A stretch of 64,000 bases of DNA, taken from positions 123,487 to 187,486 of the forward strand of contig JAABSO010000004.1 in the NCBI GenBank assembly GCA_011390335.1. Reading direction: 5' to 3'. The stretch's first letter is position 1; the number at the start of each line of letters is the position of its first letter. This DNA comes from Desulfotignum sp. (GTDB lineage: Bacteria > Desulfobacterota > Desulfobacteria > Desulfobacterales > Desulfobacteraceae). The position numbers and the translations under genes were made by a program. Positions 1 through 9,398 of this stretch are shown here, piece by piece. The notes below the pieces were generated by a model that did not search any database, was not told where the DNA came from, and saw only the letters and a list, made by a program, of their open reading frames with translations.

Positions 1-1070
1 GTATCCTCCACCGGGGAATAGCAGTCCAGGTTGTATTTCTGGCCCACCATATGGTCGTCCGCCCCGTGCCCCGGCGCGGTGTGCACACACCCGGTGCCGG
101 CATCCAGTGTGACATGCTCCCCCAAAATAACCAGAGAATCCCTGTCATAGATGGGGTGGATACATTTTTTATGTTCCAGTTCTTGGGGGCTGATCTCGGC
201 AGCAATGGTGTAATTTTCTATGCCGAATGCCTGCATCACCTTTTCCACCAGCTCTCTGGCCAGAATCAGCACCCCGTGGGCATCGGTTTTGACCGCAGCA
301 TAGACAAATCCCGGGTGCAGGCAAATCCCTAAATTGGCTGGAATGGTCCAGGGGGTGGTGGTCCAGATCACCAGGGAAACCGCTTCATTATCCATGCCGG
401 GGATCAGATGGGAAACATCGTCTTTGAGGGGAAATTTTACATAAATGGATGGGGAGGTATGGTCATGGTATTCGATTTCCGCTTCAGCCAGGGCTGTCTG
501 GCAGGAGCAGCACCAGTGGATGGGTTTTTTGCCTAGAAACATATCCCCGGACAGGGCAAACTCGCCGCATTCTCTGGCAATCCGTGCCTCATAGGCATAG
601 TTCATGGTCAGATAGGGATCATCCCACTCTCCGGTCACGCCAAACCGCTTGAACTCATCTCTTTGCACATCCACAAACCTGGCAGCATAAGACCGGCATT
701 CTTTGCGGATCTGCACCGGGGTCATCTCTTTTTTCCTGGAGCCCAGTTTTTTATCCACATTGTGCTCAATGGGCAGGCCGTGGCAGTCCCATCCCGGGAC
801 ATAGGGCGCGTTAAAGCCTGCCATCTGCCGGGATCTGACAATAATATCCTTTAAAATCTTGTTGATGGCATGTCCCATGTGCAGGTGGCCGTTGGCATAG
901 GGAGGACCGTCATGAAGAATAAAAAGCGGCTTGTCTTTTGATTGCTCCCGCAGCTTTTCATAAATTTTTTTTTCATCCCATTGTCTGAGCTGCTCCGGTT
1001 CCCGCTGGGGCAGATTGGCCTTCATTGCAAACCGGGTTGAAGGCAGGTTCAGTGTCTGTTTATAATCCAT
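1..1070 (-). CDS. ileS: Isoleucyl-tRNA synthetase, N-terminal part (runs off the left edge)
   Basis: Class I aminoacyl-tRNA synthetase that charges tRNA-Ile with isoleucine in the cytoplasm. Reading the minus strand from the ATG at 1070 gives [10 protein letters not shown], followed by the class I HIGH-type signature as HLHMGH near residue 64 and the family block [10 protein letters not shown]. The editing-domain region ([11 protein letters not shown], near residue 225) is also present. The KMSKS loop and C-terminal zinc ribbon lie outside the window. The start is supported by a strong GGAGG seven bases upstream (about 1074-1078). It is divergent from the cold-shock gene at 1390, with a 319-bp gap. 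Identity is certain; only the 3' end is missing because of the window edge. Confidence 0.97.
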   Translation of the reverse strand, partial: MDYKQTLNLPSTRFAMKANLPQREPEQLRQWDEKKIYEKLREQSKDKPLFILHDGPPYANGHLHMGHAINKILKDIIVRSRQMAGFNAPYVPGWDCHGLPIEHNVDKKLGSRKKEMTPVQIRKECRSYAARFVDVQRDEFKRFGVTGEWDDPYLTMNYAYEARIARECGEFALSGDMFLGKKPIHWCCSCQTALAEAEIEYHDHTSPSIYVKFPLKDDVSHLIPGMDNEAVSLVIWTTTPWTIPANLGICLHPGFVYAAVKTDAHGVLILARELVEKVMQAFGIENYTIAAEISPQELEHKKCIHPIYDRDSLVILGEHVTLDAGTGCVHTAPGHGADDHMVGQKYNLDCYSPVED

Positions 1071-1227
1071 TCGTCCTCCGAATCAGGATAAATATTGTTT
1101 GTCGCAGCATGATCAATATGTCGGCATTAAACTTTTCTATTTAAAGCCAAAATGGCGAAAAGTCAAGTCTGGACTTTACCGCAATTTCCCCGGGAAAATT
1201 TAAATCTTGTTTAATATGAAACTTTGC

Positions 1228-1255
1228 TTGACTTTTGCAAACAGCAATATATAAT
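1228..1255 (+). promoter_or_regulatory. Sigma70-type promoter of the cold-shock gene
   Basis: TTGACT at 1228-1233, a 16-bp spacer, then a consensus TATAAT at 1250-1255. Transcription would begin near 1262 and leave a leader of about 125 bases before the ATG at 1390. Long leaders are typical of cspA-type genes, where leader folding senses temperature; that role is inferred here. The rest of the 1081-1389 interval shows no coding signal. Confidence 0.65.
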
Positions 1256-1389
1256 TTACTCTATCGCGCCCGGAGAAAAAGGCGTGCAATTTTATTTTCC
1301 GCCGTAAGGTGTATATCCCGATTTAGCGTGTGATTACTCCCCAAAGCAAGAAGATTTTTTTTTATTTTTTATTACAGGAGAGTGCCGAC

Positions 1390-1593
1390 ATGGCAAATGG
1401 TATCGTAAAATGGTTTAACGACTCAAAAGGGTTTGGATTCATCGAAGTTGAAGACGGTGGAAAAGATGTTTTTGTACATCACTCAGGTATTAACTCAAGC
1501 GGTTTTAAATCCCTTAATGAAGGGGACCGTGTGTCATTTGATATTGAAGAAGGCCAGAAAGGGCCTTCTGCCAAAAATGTAACCGTGCTCTAA
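1390..1593 (+). CDS. cspA: Cold-shock domain protein (CspA family)
   Basis: Small single-stranded nucleic-acid-binding protein acting as an RNA chaperone. The 67-residue product [20 protein letters not shown] is a single OB-fold cold-shock domain with RNP1 (KGFGFI, residues 14-19) and RNP2 (VFVHH, 27-31). Length is exactly that of the family. The ATG at 1390 is chosen over an in-frame start at 1330 because AGGAG sits at 1376-1382 and the family starts at this Met. It stands alone, with its own promoter upstream and a bidirectional terminator downstream facing rsmG. The paralogue letter is not resolvable from sequence. Confidence 0.95.
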   Translation: MANGIVKWFNDSKGFGFIEVEDGGKDVFVHHSGINSSGFKSLNEGDRVSFDIEEGQKGPSAKNVTVL

Positions 1594-1625
1594 CCGGCCC
1601 GGTTACATCCAAAGACATTACAGAC

Positions 1626-1667
1626 CAAAAAAAGTTCCTGGATTTTATGATTCAGGAACTTTTTTTA
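1626..1667. terminator. Bidirectional terminator between the cold-shock gene and rsmG
   Basis: Stem AGTTCCTG (1633-1640) pairs with CAGGAACT (1653-1660) across a 12-base loop. It is flanked by a run of A on the left and seven T on the right, so it works in both directions for two convergent genes. It overlaps the last codons of rsmG. Confidence 0.85.
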
Positions 1668-2322
1668 TGGGCGCAAGCCTTATCAGGCATCGTTCTGTCT
1701 CTTCCAGAGGCAGTGTATAATAATCACACCGGATTACAAACTGCTTTTTGAGTTCCGGGGTGATCTCTTCTTCTGCTGCTGTGGGACTTTTTAAAGCATA
1801 AATAGTGCCTTTTGGGTGCAGCAGAGGAGCAGCCAGACCGGCAATAGTAGACAAAGAGGCAAACCCCCTTGCCAGAACCGCATCAAACCTGAACGCAAAA
1901 TCAGGACTCTGGTGAAAATCTTCTATTCTGCCATGTATTGCGTCAATACCCCCTGTACCCAGCATCCGGATAACATGTTTGAGAAAATGCACTTTTTTTC
2001 TGGATGCATCCACCAGCACCACCTGCATATGCGCATTGAGCACCTTCAGGGGCAGGCCGGGAAAACCGCCGCCGGATCCCATATCCAGAACAGTGGTTTC
2101 ATGTTTCACAAACCTTTGCACTGCAATGGCATCAAGAAAATGCTTCCGGGCCATGGCACCGGGATCGGTGATGGCTGTCAAATTGATTTTTCTGTTCCAG
2201 TTTTCCAGCTGGACAGCATGGCAGACCATCTGGTCCATCTGGGTTCCGGTAAGGGATATGCCCATCTGCCGGCTTCCCTGGCACAGGGTTTTACAAAACA
2301 GCGCCACATCCTGTTCTTTCAC
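1645..2322 (-). CDS. rsmG: 16S rRNA (guanine-N7) methyltransferase RsmG
   Basis: Methylates N7 of G527 in 16S rRNA using S-adenosylmethionine. The GidB/RsmG core is visible: NWNRKINLTAI, the SAM-binding motif VLDMGSGGGFPGLPL, then VDASRKKVHFL and ARGFASL. The reading frame stays open upstream to 2586, but the extra N-terminal residues look non-conserved. I chose GTG at 2322 because GGAAAGG lies ten bases upstream and the resulting 225 residues match the family. ATG at 2358 (237 residues) is the main alternative. Usual partners mnmG and parA/parB are not adjacent. It is convergent with the cold-shock gene and divergent from fusA. Confidence 0.92.
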   Translation of the reverse strand: MKEQDVALFCKTLCQGSRQMGISLTGTQMDQMVCHAVQLENWNRKINLTAITDPGAMARKHFLDAIAVQRFVKHETTVLDMGSGGGFPGLPLKVLNAHMQVVLVDASRKKVHFLKHVIRMLGTGGIDAIHGRIEDFHQSPDFAFRFDAVLARGFASLSTIAGLAAPLLHPKGTIYALKSPTAAEEEITPELKKQFVIRCDYYTLPLEETERCLIRLAPIKKVPES

Positions 2323-2742
2323 AAGGGCAGTTCCTTTCCGGTTATTACATCTGCACATCCGGATAAATGGTGATATCTGTTTGGTCTGCAAATGCACCAA
2401 ATCCCTGGTTACATACAGGAAAAAATCTTCTGGGGCCAGTATTTTTACATAAATAACGGTTGCAGCACCCTGCATGCAGGGTGCCCATTTACAGCAGTAT
2501 GCAGACAAGGCCCCCTCGCCTGCCCGGGATACAGCTGCATGGAGATTTTCTGTTTTGCGCAATAAACCATTGACAAAACTAAACAAACAGGGTATAGAAT
2601 CTGTCTTTCATACGCTGGATGCAGCCTGAGATCCATTTTTAATAAAATCGCAATAATAATAGTATATGGCAATACCTTTGGCAATAATTGCGTTTTATTG
2701 TATTGTTCCAAAGGCAAATTTTATTCATAAGGATGATGTAAC
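2323..2742. other. 420-bp intergenic region between rsmG and fusA
   Basis: I see no convincing gene here. The interval holds a perfect 20-bp palindrome (2465-2484) and, nearer fusA, an AT-rich stretch with CCTTTGG/CCAAAGG arms around 2676-2714. Open frames on the minus strand lack ribosome-binding sites and conserved character. It presumably contains the divergent promoters of rsmG and fusA. Confidence 0.5.
2465..2484. repeat. Perfect 20-bp palindrome without loop
   Basis: Two GCACCCTGCA half-sites meet head to head with no spacer. It lies about 140 bp upstream of the rsmG start and 260 bp upstream of fusA. No T-run follows, so it is not a terminator; a dimeric-protein binding site or chance palindrome are both possible. 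Confidence 0.6.
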
Positions 2743-4821
2743 ATGATCAGAGATTTAAAGCGGGTAAGAAATATCGGCATCAGTGCCCATATTGATTCCG
2801 GCAAAACCACGCTTACAGAAAGGGTTTTGTTTTACACGGACAGGATTCACAAAATCAACGAGGTCAGGGGAAAAGACGGTACCGGTGCGGTCATGGATTC
2901 CATGGACCTTGAAAGAGAGCGGGGCATCACCATTGCCTCGGCTGCCACTTACTGTGAATGGAAAAAACACAATATCAACATCATCGACACCCCCGGCCAT
3001 GTGGATTTTACCGTGGAGGTGGAGCGTTCCCTGCGGGTGCTGGATGGCGTGGTACTGATTCTGTGCTCGGTTTCAGGGGTCCAGTCCCAGTCCATTACCG
3101 TGGATCAGCAGATGAAACGGTATGAGGTCCCCTGCATTGCATTTGTCAATAAATGTGACCGATCCGGTGCCAACCCGGCCAAGGTGGCCCGGCAGCTCAA
3201 GGATAAACTGGGACACAATTCAGTTCTGATGCAGCTGCCCATAGGGCTTGAAGACCGGCATGAAGGGGTGATCGACCTGGTGGCCATGAAAGCCTATTAC
3301 TTTGAAGGTGAACATGGCGAACGTGTGGCTGTCAAAGATATTCCTGAGAACATGCGTAACCAGGCACAGGAAGCCAGAGATGAAATGATTGATGCTGCCT
3401 CACTTTTTTCAGAAGAACTGACCGATGCCATTCTGGAAGAATCAAATATCAGTGATGATATGATCAAAAAAGCGATCCGAACCGGTGTCCTTGCCCGCCA
3501 TATCACCCCGGTTTTTTTGGGGTCTGCCTATAAAAACAAGGCGGTCCAGCCCCTGCTGGATGCGGTTATTGATTATCTTCCCACTCCTTTGGATATAAAT
3601 AACGAAGCCATTGATCTGGACAACAACGAAGAGTGTGTGGTTCTGGAAAGCAGTTTTGACAAGCCCACGGTAGCCCTGGCTTTCAAGCTGGAGGACGGAC
3701 AGTACGGCCAGCTCACCTATCTGCGGGTGTACCAGGGATGTATTGCCAAAGGCGACACCCTGATCAACTCACGGGATGGAAAAAAAGTCAAGGCCGGCCG
3801 GCTCATCCGGATGCATGCCTCCCAGATGGAGGAGGTGGAGGAAATTCCGGCAGGGCATATTGGGGCCATGTTCGGTATTGACTGTGCCTCGGGCGACACC
3901 TTTGTCTCTCCCAGTATCAACTATTCCATGCTGGCCATGCATGTCATGGAGCCGGTAATCTCCCTTTCCATTGTGCCCAAGGACAACAAGGCCCAGATAA
4001 ACATGTCCAAGGCCCTTAACCGGTTTACCAAAGAAGATCCCACATTTAAAACCTATGTGGACCATGAAACAGGTGATACCATTATCCAGGGCATGGGTGA
4101 GCTGCACCTGGAGGTCTATGTGGAAAGGATGAAGCGCGAATACCAGGCAGAAGTCACCACAGGAAAACCCAGGGTTGCCTACAGAGAAACCATTACCCAG
4201 AAGGCCTTGTTCAATTATACCCATAAAAAACAGACCGGTGGTGCAGGCCAGTTCGGCCGGGTGGCCGGTTTTGTGGAACCATGTGAAGAGGAATTTGAGT
4301 TTGTAAACAAAATCACCGGGGGCAGAATTCCCACCCAGTATATTCCGGCCTGTGAAAAAGGATTTCAGTCCTGCATGGCCAAAGGCCCCAAACTGGAATT
4401 CCCGGTCACAGGCATAAGGGTGACCATTGATGACGGTGCATACCATGCAGTGGATTCCTCGGAAATGGCATTCCAGGCTGCCGCCAGGGGCGCCTTTCTG
4501 GAAGCCTACGGCAAAGCCAGGCCGGTCATCAAAGAACCCATCATGAAGGTGGTTATTGAAACCCCCAATGAATTCCAGGGATCGTGCATGGGGCTGATCA
4601 ACCAGCGGCGGGGGATCATCCAGGGGTCTCAGGAGGAAGGGGTTATGTCTGTCATTGAAAGCCAGGTGCCCTTGTCGGAAATGTTCGGTTTTTCCACCAT
4701 TCTGCGGTCTGCCACCCAGGGAAAAGCCCAGTTCACCATGGAATTTTCTTCATACAAACAGGTTCCCCAGTCAATTGCCGAAGATATTATCAGACAAAAA
4801 CAAGAAGAAAAAAAAGCCTAA
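2743..4821 (+). CDS. fusA: Elongation factor G, spd/mitochondrial EF-G1 type
   Basis: Translational GTPase that drives ribosomal translocation. The 692-residue product has the full EF-G domain set. G motifs are AHIDSGKTT (15-23), DTPGH (82-86) and NKCD (136-139), where the usual NKMD has Cys. The effector region [20 protein letters not shown] resembles mitochondrial EF-G1 and the spd (spirochaete-planctomycete-delta) EF-G1 branch, which usually reads AHIDSGKTT rather than the AHIDAGKTT common in bacterial fusA. It is not in a str operon: no rpsL, rpsG or tuf is nearby. It is followed 24 bp later by a RecA-like ATPase gene that probably shares its transcript. EF-G identity is certain; subfamily assignment is from motif recall. 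Confidence 0.95.
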   Translation: MIRDLKRVRNIGISAHIDSGKTTLTERVLFYTDRIHKINEVRGKDGTGAVMDSMDLERERGITIASAATYCEWKKHNINIIDTPGHVDFTVEVERSLRVLDGVVLILCSVSGVQSQSITVDQQMKRYEVPCIAFVNKCDRSGANPAKVARQLKDKLGHNSVLMQLPIGLEDRHEGVIDLVAMKAYYFEGEHGERVAVKDIPENMRNQAQEARDEMIDAASLFSEELTDAILEESNISDDMIKKAIRTGVLARHITPVFLGSAYKNKAVQPLLDAVIDYLPTPLDINNEAIDLDNNEECVVLESSFDKPTVALAFKLEDGQYGQLTYLRVYQGCIAKGDTLINSRDGKKVKAGRLIRMHASQMEEVEEIPAGHIGAMFGIDCASGDTFVSPSINYSMLAMHVMEPVISLSIVPKDNKAQINMSKALNRFTKEDPTFKTYVDHETGDTIIQGMGELHLEVYVERMKREYQAEVTTGKPRVAYRETITQKALFNYTHKKQTGGAGQFGRVAGFVEPCEEEFEFVNKITGGRIPTQYIPACEKGFQSCMAKGPKLEFPVTGIRVTIDDGAYHAVDSSEMAFQAAARGAFLEAYGKARPVIKEPIMKVVIETPNEFQGSCMGLINQRRGIIQGSQEEGVMSVIESQVPLSEMFGFSTILRSATQGKAQFTMEFSSYKQVPQSIAEDIIRQKQEEKKA

Positions 4822-4845
4822 GGTCGCAATATAAAGAGAGGGAAT

Positions 4846-5547
4846 ATGCTAAAAAAAGATCTCAATCTCAGGAGCCCGATTGAAAAAATCATCGGCATTG
4901 ACAATATCAGCAGCAGCAATTTTGGTGCGGTTCTTTCCAGGGCAGGTGTGGGCAAAACCAGATTTCTGGTTCAGATAGCTTTAACCCAGCTGCTGCGTGC
5001 TGAAAAAATTGTGCATGTGAGCCTGGAAGATTCCATGGGAAAGATTAATCTGCGTTACAATGAAGGGTATACCAATCTGGTGGACAGCATCGGGTATGTG
5101 GATCCCCAGAAGGCGCTCCGCCTCTGGGAGGATTTAAACCTGAACAAGGTGGGGATCAGTTACAATGAAGCCAGTTTTGACACCACCAAAATCAAAGATT
5201 ATCTGAAAAGCTTTAAAAAAGCCCAGCTGCCCATGCCCGCCATCATGATCATTGACGGGCTTAACTTTGATGAAGATGTCACAGAAGTTCTGGAGGAGTT
5301 AAAATCTTTGAACCAGGAGTTTGCCATTTCCATCTGGTTTGCCATGCTAAGTCATCGGGATGAAGCTTTAGGCAGGGACGGCTATCCGGTGCAGCTGGAA
5401 ACCCGGCAAAAATTGTTTGACAAGGCCGTGTTTTTACAACCGGTAAACAACAAAATCCAGGCCATTGTTCTCAAGGACGGCGATAATACCAACCAGAAAT
5501 TTCTTCTGGAACCTGCCACCATGATGCTGGTGGAAGAAAACATATAG
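4846..5547 (+). CDS. RecA/KaiC-like P-loop ATPase, function unknown
   Basis: A 233-residue soluble protein with a Walker A-like SRAGVGKT (31-38) and Walker B-like PAIMIIDG (about 127-134), arranged as in RecA/KaiC/DnaB-type single-domain ATPases. There is no DNA-binding loop or second domain I can recognise. GAGAGGGA precedes the ATG by about eight bases. It lies 24 bp downstream of the EF-G gene and ends at a strong terminator, so the pair forms a two-gene unit. A link to translation or to a regulated GTPase cycle is conceivable but purely contextual. No gene name is justified. Confidence 0.85.
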   Translation: MLKKDLNLRSPIEKIIGIDNISSSNFGAVLSRAGVGKTRFLVQIALTQLLRAEKIVHVSLEDSMGKINLRYNEGYTNLVDSIGYVDPQKALRLWEDLNLNKVGISYNEASFDTTKIKDYLKSFKKAQLPMPAIMIIDGLNFDEDVTEVLEELKSLNQEFAISIWFAMLSHRDEALGRDGYPVQLETRQKLFDKAVFLQPVNNKIQAIVLKDGDNTNQKFLLEPATMMLVEENI

Positions 5548-5573
5548 ATCTTTTCTTTTTGACATCTGTGAAT

Positions 5574-5609
5574 GGCCCTGTACAGCTGCTGCCTGTCAGG
5601 GCCTTTTTT
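5574..5609 (+). terminator. Rho-independent terminator of the EF-G operon
   Basis: GGCCCTG (5574-5580) pairs with CAGGGCC (5597-5603), followed by six T. It closes the fusA-ATPase unit just before the convergent acyltransferase gene. Confidence 0.88.
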
Positions 5610-5621
5610 ACGGCATCCGGG

Positions 5622-7784
5622 TTACAGCCACTGCAGCAAAAAATTTTCAATGGCCTGGTACACCCGCTTCACCCCCTTTCCTGTCAGAATGCCATGGCGT
5701 TCATAATCAAAAAGATAAAATTCTTTGGTCTGCGATCCCAGCCGGACGAACAATTTTTGTGTTCCCCCGGGATTGACCACCGGGTCCTTTCTGGACTGGA
5801 CCACCAGAACCGGTTTTTCAATGGTTTTTAATTTGGGCTCCAGCTGTTCCATGAGTTTTTCCAGCTGGTGTATCCCGGAGATGGGATTGCGCAGATAATT
5901 GATATGGGGATTTTCCGGATGGTTGTCAATGAACTCCATGGTCATCTTTTTGAAATTTATCCGTTTGACCATGGTATTCCAGGTATCAATGGCCGGCACA
6001 AAATATGACCCCATATCATGAAGGCGCATGGGAGGGGCCACCGCAAAAATGGCTTCAAAATCCTGGACCCGTGTGGCCAGTTCAAGGGCTAAGCCCGCAC
6101 CTGTGGAAAATCCGCCGATTGTCATTTTCCCACAGGAATGGCGCAGCCCCACCCAGGCTTCTTCCACTGATTCCATCCACCGGTCATAGCCTGTGCCGGC
6201 AAGGTCTTCGGGCGCTGTCCCATGGCCCGCAAGCCGGGGCACATGCACTGTAAACCCTTTAGCATACAGATATCTGGCAAAAGATTTCATCTCTTCAGGT
6301 GCAGCCATGTATCCATGAATCAGCAGAACACCGGATTTTTTGTCCGCCTGGTTTAAAAAAATCGGCCTGCCGATCCTTTTTTTCTTGGACTCACCCTCAA
6401 TGTAATGGGCAGCATAATCAGCTGTAAAATCCATATGCATTTTTTCAATGATGCGGTTTTTTACCAGTTGCCGTATCTGGGGAAAAGATTTCTGGGCAAT
6501 TTTTTTCAGGCATGTTTCCGCTTCTGTCACCGGCTCCACTTCATTGGCCATTACCAGGATGGGATTTTCCATGCGAATGGCATGGAATGCTGATATTTTG
6601 TAAAACCGTGTATGATCCTTGAAGAACCGGTCCCCTTCCATGCGGATCACCCCGGTTTTCTGAGCAAGATCCAGAAAATCCGATATCAGTTTGAACCGGT
6701 CATCCACCAGAAGGTGTACCTGGTTGTGCAAAAACCCGTCTGTCACATAACAGATCCGGTTTAAAACCAGACAGGTGATGGCATAATACACCTTGCAGGC
6801 AAATTCATACCGGTCAATACCATTCTTTTTATAGGGATAGTGCTTGAGAATACATGCCATGACATGGTCATGGTTCAGTGTCGTGAGCCCATAAACCTGG
6901 GCCATATACCGTTCCATAACGCTTATGGAGATCGCCCGTGCAATCTGCCTGGAGTCAAGATCCTCAAAAGGCCGCACCCGCCGTTTTACCGCAAGCATAC
7001 TTTCCAGATACGGATGTGAAAGGCAGGGCTCCATGGCAATGGGGGTGCCGAACCGGATGGTGATATCAACACCGGTGAACAGCATGGCACCTTCTGTCAT
7101 GAGTTCATCCATCACCCGTTTTGATGGTTCCTTCATCAGCAGTTTTGCAATGGCGCCCAGAATATTTTCCCGGGGGGTTGCCGGATAATAGGTGATGTTC
7201 ACCGGTACAATATTGGTAGGGTTTTTAAGTACGGTATCCATGTCCTTGATATCCAGTTCTGCAGCCAGCCGGTCAAACTCTTTTGCACCTGATGCTTTCA
7301 GGCGGCGCAGCCGTTCCCGGAAAAAGGCACACCGCAGGGCCACCACAGCAGCCCCTGTGTGGGGCCGCAGATTTCCAGCATCATCGGTTAAAACAAACTG
7401 CCCGTTTCTGATCAGTTTTTTATTTTTCACCATCATGCCTTCAGGAAAGATGATCCAGTGGGCCTCTCCGGACAAAAGGGTTTTAAGCAGCAGGTCATCC
7501 CTGTCCGGGGCTTCTGTTGATACCGCTCCCAGCCTTCTGAGAAGCCCTTCCAGCGCCGGTACCTGGAACAACTCCTGGGCTGCCAGGGACCAGACCTGTT
7601 TTCCTGTGATGGTATGGATATGGTGGGGAAGAAACACGGTTTCAATGCGGGTGAAATGGTTTGCACAAAAAACCACGGAGCCTTCCGGAATATTTTTCTG
7701 GCCCTGGATTTGTATCCGTGCCCGGGAAAAACCGGAAAGGTATTTCAGGGTATAGCCCGACAGCTTAAACGCAAATGGGTTCAT
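5622..7784 (-). CDS. PlsC-type acyltransferase fused to an alpha/beta-hydrolase
   Basis: A 720-residue two-enzyme protein. The N-terminal third is a PlsC/1-acylglycerol-3-phosphate acyltransferase domain: motif I is NHFTRIE (42-48), with Glu where the usual HX4D has Asp, and motif III is FPEGM (113-117). The C-terminal third is a lysophospholipase or carboxylesterase-like alpha/beta-hydrolase, with nucleophile elbow GFSTG (Ser560), acid DPVV (Asp667) and HG (His697). A linker of about 200 residues lies between. Combining acyl transfer with acyl hydrolysis suggests phospholipid remodelling, but substrate is unknown. No signal peptide is seen. It is convergent with the EF-G operon and divergent from the NIL-ferredoxin gene. 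Confidence 0.88.
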   Translation of the reverse strand: MNPFAFKLSGYTLKYLSGFSRARIQIQGQKNIPEGSVVFCANHFTRIETVFLPHHIHTITGKQVWSLAAQELFQVPALEGLLRRLGAVSTEAPDRDDLLLKTLLSGEAHWIIFPEGMMVKNKKLIRNGQFVLTDDAGNLRPHTGAAVVALRCAFFRERLRRLKASGAKEFDRLAAELDIKDMDTVLKNPTNIVPVNITYYPATPRENILGAIAKLLMKEPSKRVMDELMTEGAMLFTGVDITIRFGTPIAMEPCLSHPYLESMLAVKRRVRPFEDLDSRQIARAISISVMERYMAQVYGLTTLNHDHVMACILKHYPYKKNGIDRYEFACKVYYAITCLVLNRICYVTDGFLHNQVHLLVDDRFKLISDFLDLAQKTGVIRMEGDRFFKDHTRFYKISAFHAIRMENPILVMANEVEPVTEAETCLKKIAQKSFPQIRQLVKNRIIEKMHMDFTADYAAHYIEGESKKKRIGRPIFLNQADKKSGVLLIHGYMAAPEEMKSFARYLYAKGFTVHVPRLAGHGTAPEDLAGTGYDRWMESVEEAWVGLRHSCGKMTIGGFSTGAGLALELATRVQDFEAIFAVAPPMRLHDMGSYFVPAIDTWNTMVKRINFKKMTMEFIDNHPENPHINYLRNPISGIHQLEKLMEQLEPKLKTIEKPVLVVQSRKDPVVNPGGTQKLFVRLGSQTKEFYLFDYERHGILTGKGVKRVYQAIENFLLQWL

Positions 7785-7923
7785 GCATTGGCCTTTTCAA
7801 AAATACTGCCCTGGAGGTATCAGACCGCGTGTATTGCCTTTTTTGTACGTATTCATTATAATACGCCACCATACCAGGTTGTCAAAAACAATTTACAGTA
7901 TATAAGTTTACGGGGGCACTGCT

Positions 7924-8355
7924 TTGTATGCAAAAATCGTTATTTTGAATTTCCCGCCGGAAGTGGCTGAAAAAGCACTGGTCTGCCAGCTGGTTAAAAA
8001 ATTTGACCTGATGTTTAATATCTTGAGTGCAAAAATATCCAACCGAAAAGAAGGGGTCCTGGTGATGGAAATCTCCGCTGCTTCACGGGCTGGATTCAAT
8101 AAAGGAATCGACTTTCTCAAAAAACAGGGGGTGCAGGTATCCTCACCGGAACATCAGATTTTCAAGGATGAAGAAATTTGTACCCATTGCGGGGCCTGTA
8201 CTGCTGTCTGCCCCACCCAGGCGCTTTTCATACAGCGGCCTGAAATGCGGGTTATATTTGACAAAGAAAAGTGTTCCGTGTGTGAGTTGTGCATTCTCAC
8301 CTGCCCCTCCCGGGCCATGGGGCTGTTCTCCAAGGCAATGGAAGCCATGGTCTGA
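7924..8355 (+). CDS. NIL-domain ferredoxin (two [4Fe-4S] motifs)
   Basis: A 143-residue protein. The first 75 or so residues form a NIL domain, an ACT-like fold also found in MetN and thought to sense or bind sulfur amino acids or homocysteine. The rest is a bacterial 2x[4Fe-4S] ferredoxin: CTHCGACTAVCP (from Cys86) and CSVCELCILTCP. The start is TTG at 7924 with GGGGG about eight bases upstream; no in-frame ATG precedes the conserved region. Its TGA overlaps the mnmA ATG by one base (TGATG), so the two are translationally coupled. This suggests it supplies electrons or sulfur-related chemistry to tRNA thiolation; that role is inferred. Confidence 0.88.
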   Translation: MYAKIVILNFPPEVAEKALVCQLVKKFDLMFNILSAKISNRKEGVLVMEISAASRAGFNKGIDFLKKQGVQVSSPEHQIFKDEEICTHCGACTAVCPTQALFIQRPEMRVIFDKEKCSVCELCILTCPSRAMGLFSKAMEAMV

Positions 8356-9398
8356 TGCAGAAACCGGTCATAGCCGTTGCCCTGAGCGGAGGCGTAGATT
8401 CTCTGGTCTCCGGTTTTTTGTTAAAAGAAAAATATACCCATGTCTTTGGCCTGCATTTTACCACTGGATATGAAAACCAGCCAGGGAACATGGCATATAT
8501 CAAAGAGCAGCTGAAAATGGATATTGTCTGCCTGGATCTGTCGGAAGCCTTTGAACAAAAGGTGGTGCAATATTTTGTATCCACCTACACAAAGGGCCAG
8601 ACCCCCAATCCCTGCATGGTCTGCAACCAGAAAATCAAATTCGGCATCCTGCTTGAACAGGCAAAAAAACTGGGAGCGGATTATCTGGCTACCGGGCACT
8701 ATGCCACCATTACCAATACCCTGACACGGCCGCACCAGGATACGTCACATGCCTGGCTTGAAAAAGGGAAAGATGCAGCAAAAGACCAGTCCTATTTTCT
8801 GGCCAGGCTGTCCAACAGCCAGCTTTCTCAGATATTGTGTCCCCTGGCGGATTATACAAAAGACCAGGTCAAAGATCTGGCTGCCCAATATAACCTTGCC
8901 CCCTTACATGCAAAAGAAAGCCAGGACATCTGTTTTATCCACAGCACCGGCATTTGTGAATTCATTACTGACAAAACAGGAATGGCTCCCCAAAAAGGGC
9001 CTGTCATTGACATGAAAGGCAGGCAAGTAGGAACCCATGACGGGGTTTTCAGATTTACCATAGGCCAGCGCCGGGGCATCAACTGTCCGGCATCTGAACC
9101 CTATTATGTGAGAAAAATAGATCCTTTGACAAACACCCTGCATGTGTGTTTCAAAAAGGACCTGGCACTGACTGAGATGGCAGTGGACAGTATCATGTGG
9201 AATGATCCAGACAGTGATGATGCCGGGAATGTGAAAACCAAAATCCGGTACCACCACAAAGAAGCTGAATCCAGGCTTTATCGCAATGGATCTGCCGGCA
9301 GGGTTGTTTTCAACCACCCCCAGTATGCCGTCACCCCTGGCCAGGCAGCGGTATTCTATAAGGGGAAAAGGGTCTCCGGGTCCGGGATCATTCAATGA
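8355..9398 (+). CDS. mnmA: tRNA-uridine 2-sulfurtransferase MnmA
   Basis: Adenylates and thiolates U34 of Lys, Glu and Gln tRNAs. The 347-residue product has the PP-loop SGGVDS (11-16), LATGHYA (111-117) and the second catalytic cysteine region SQDICFI (Cys193). The first catalytic region reads TPNPCMVCN: Cys90 is the canonical nucleophile and Cys87 is extra, where proteobacterial enzymes commonly have Asp. Cys87, Cys90 and Cys193 could together hold an Fe-S cluster. The start is the ATG at 8355, overlapping the ferredoxin stop; the frame continues upstream only as an artefact. It overlaps mtaB by four bases. Confidence 0.95.
   Translation: MQKPVIAVALSGGVDSLVSGFLLKEKYTHVFGLHFTTGYENQPGNMAYIKEQLKMDIVCLDLSEAFEQKVVQYFVSTYTKGQTPNPCMVCNQKIKFGILLEQAKKLGADYLATGHYATITNTLTRPHQDTSHAWLEKGKDAAKDQSYFLARLSNSQLSQILCPLADYTKDQVKDLAAQYNLAPLHAKESQDICFIHSTGICEFITDKTGMAPQKGPVIDMKGRQVGTHDGVFRFTIGQRRGINCPASEPYYVRKIDPLTNTLHVCFKKDLALTEMAVDSIMWNDPDSDDAGNVKTKIRYHHKEAESRLYRNGSAGRVVFNHPQYAVTPGQAAVFYKGKRVSGSGIIQ

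Noticed and set aside
2445..2717. 90-codon minus-strand frame before rsmG
   Set aside because: No conserved pattern and no ribosome site; contains the palindrome.
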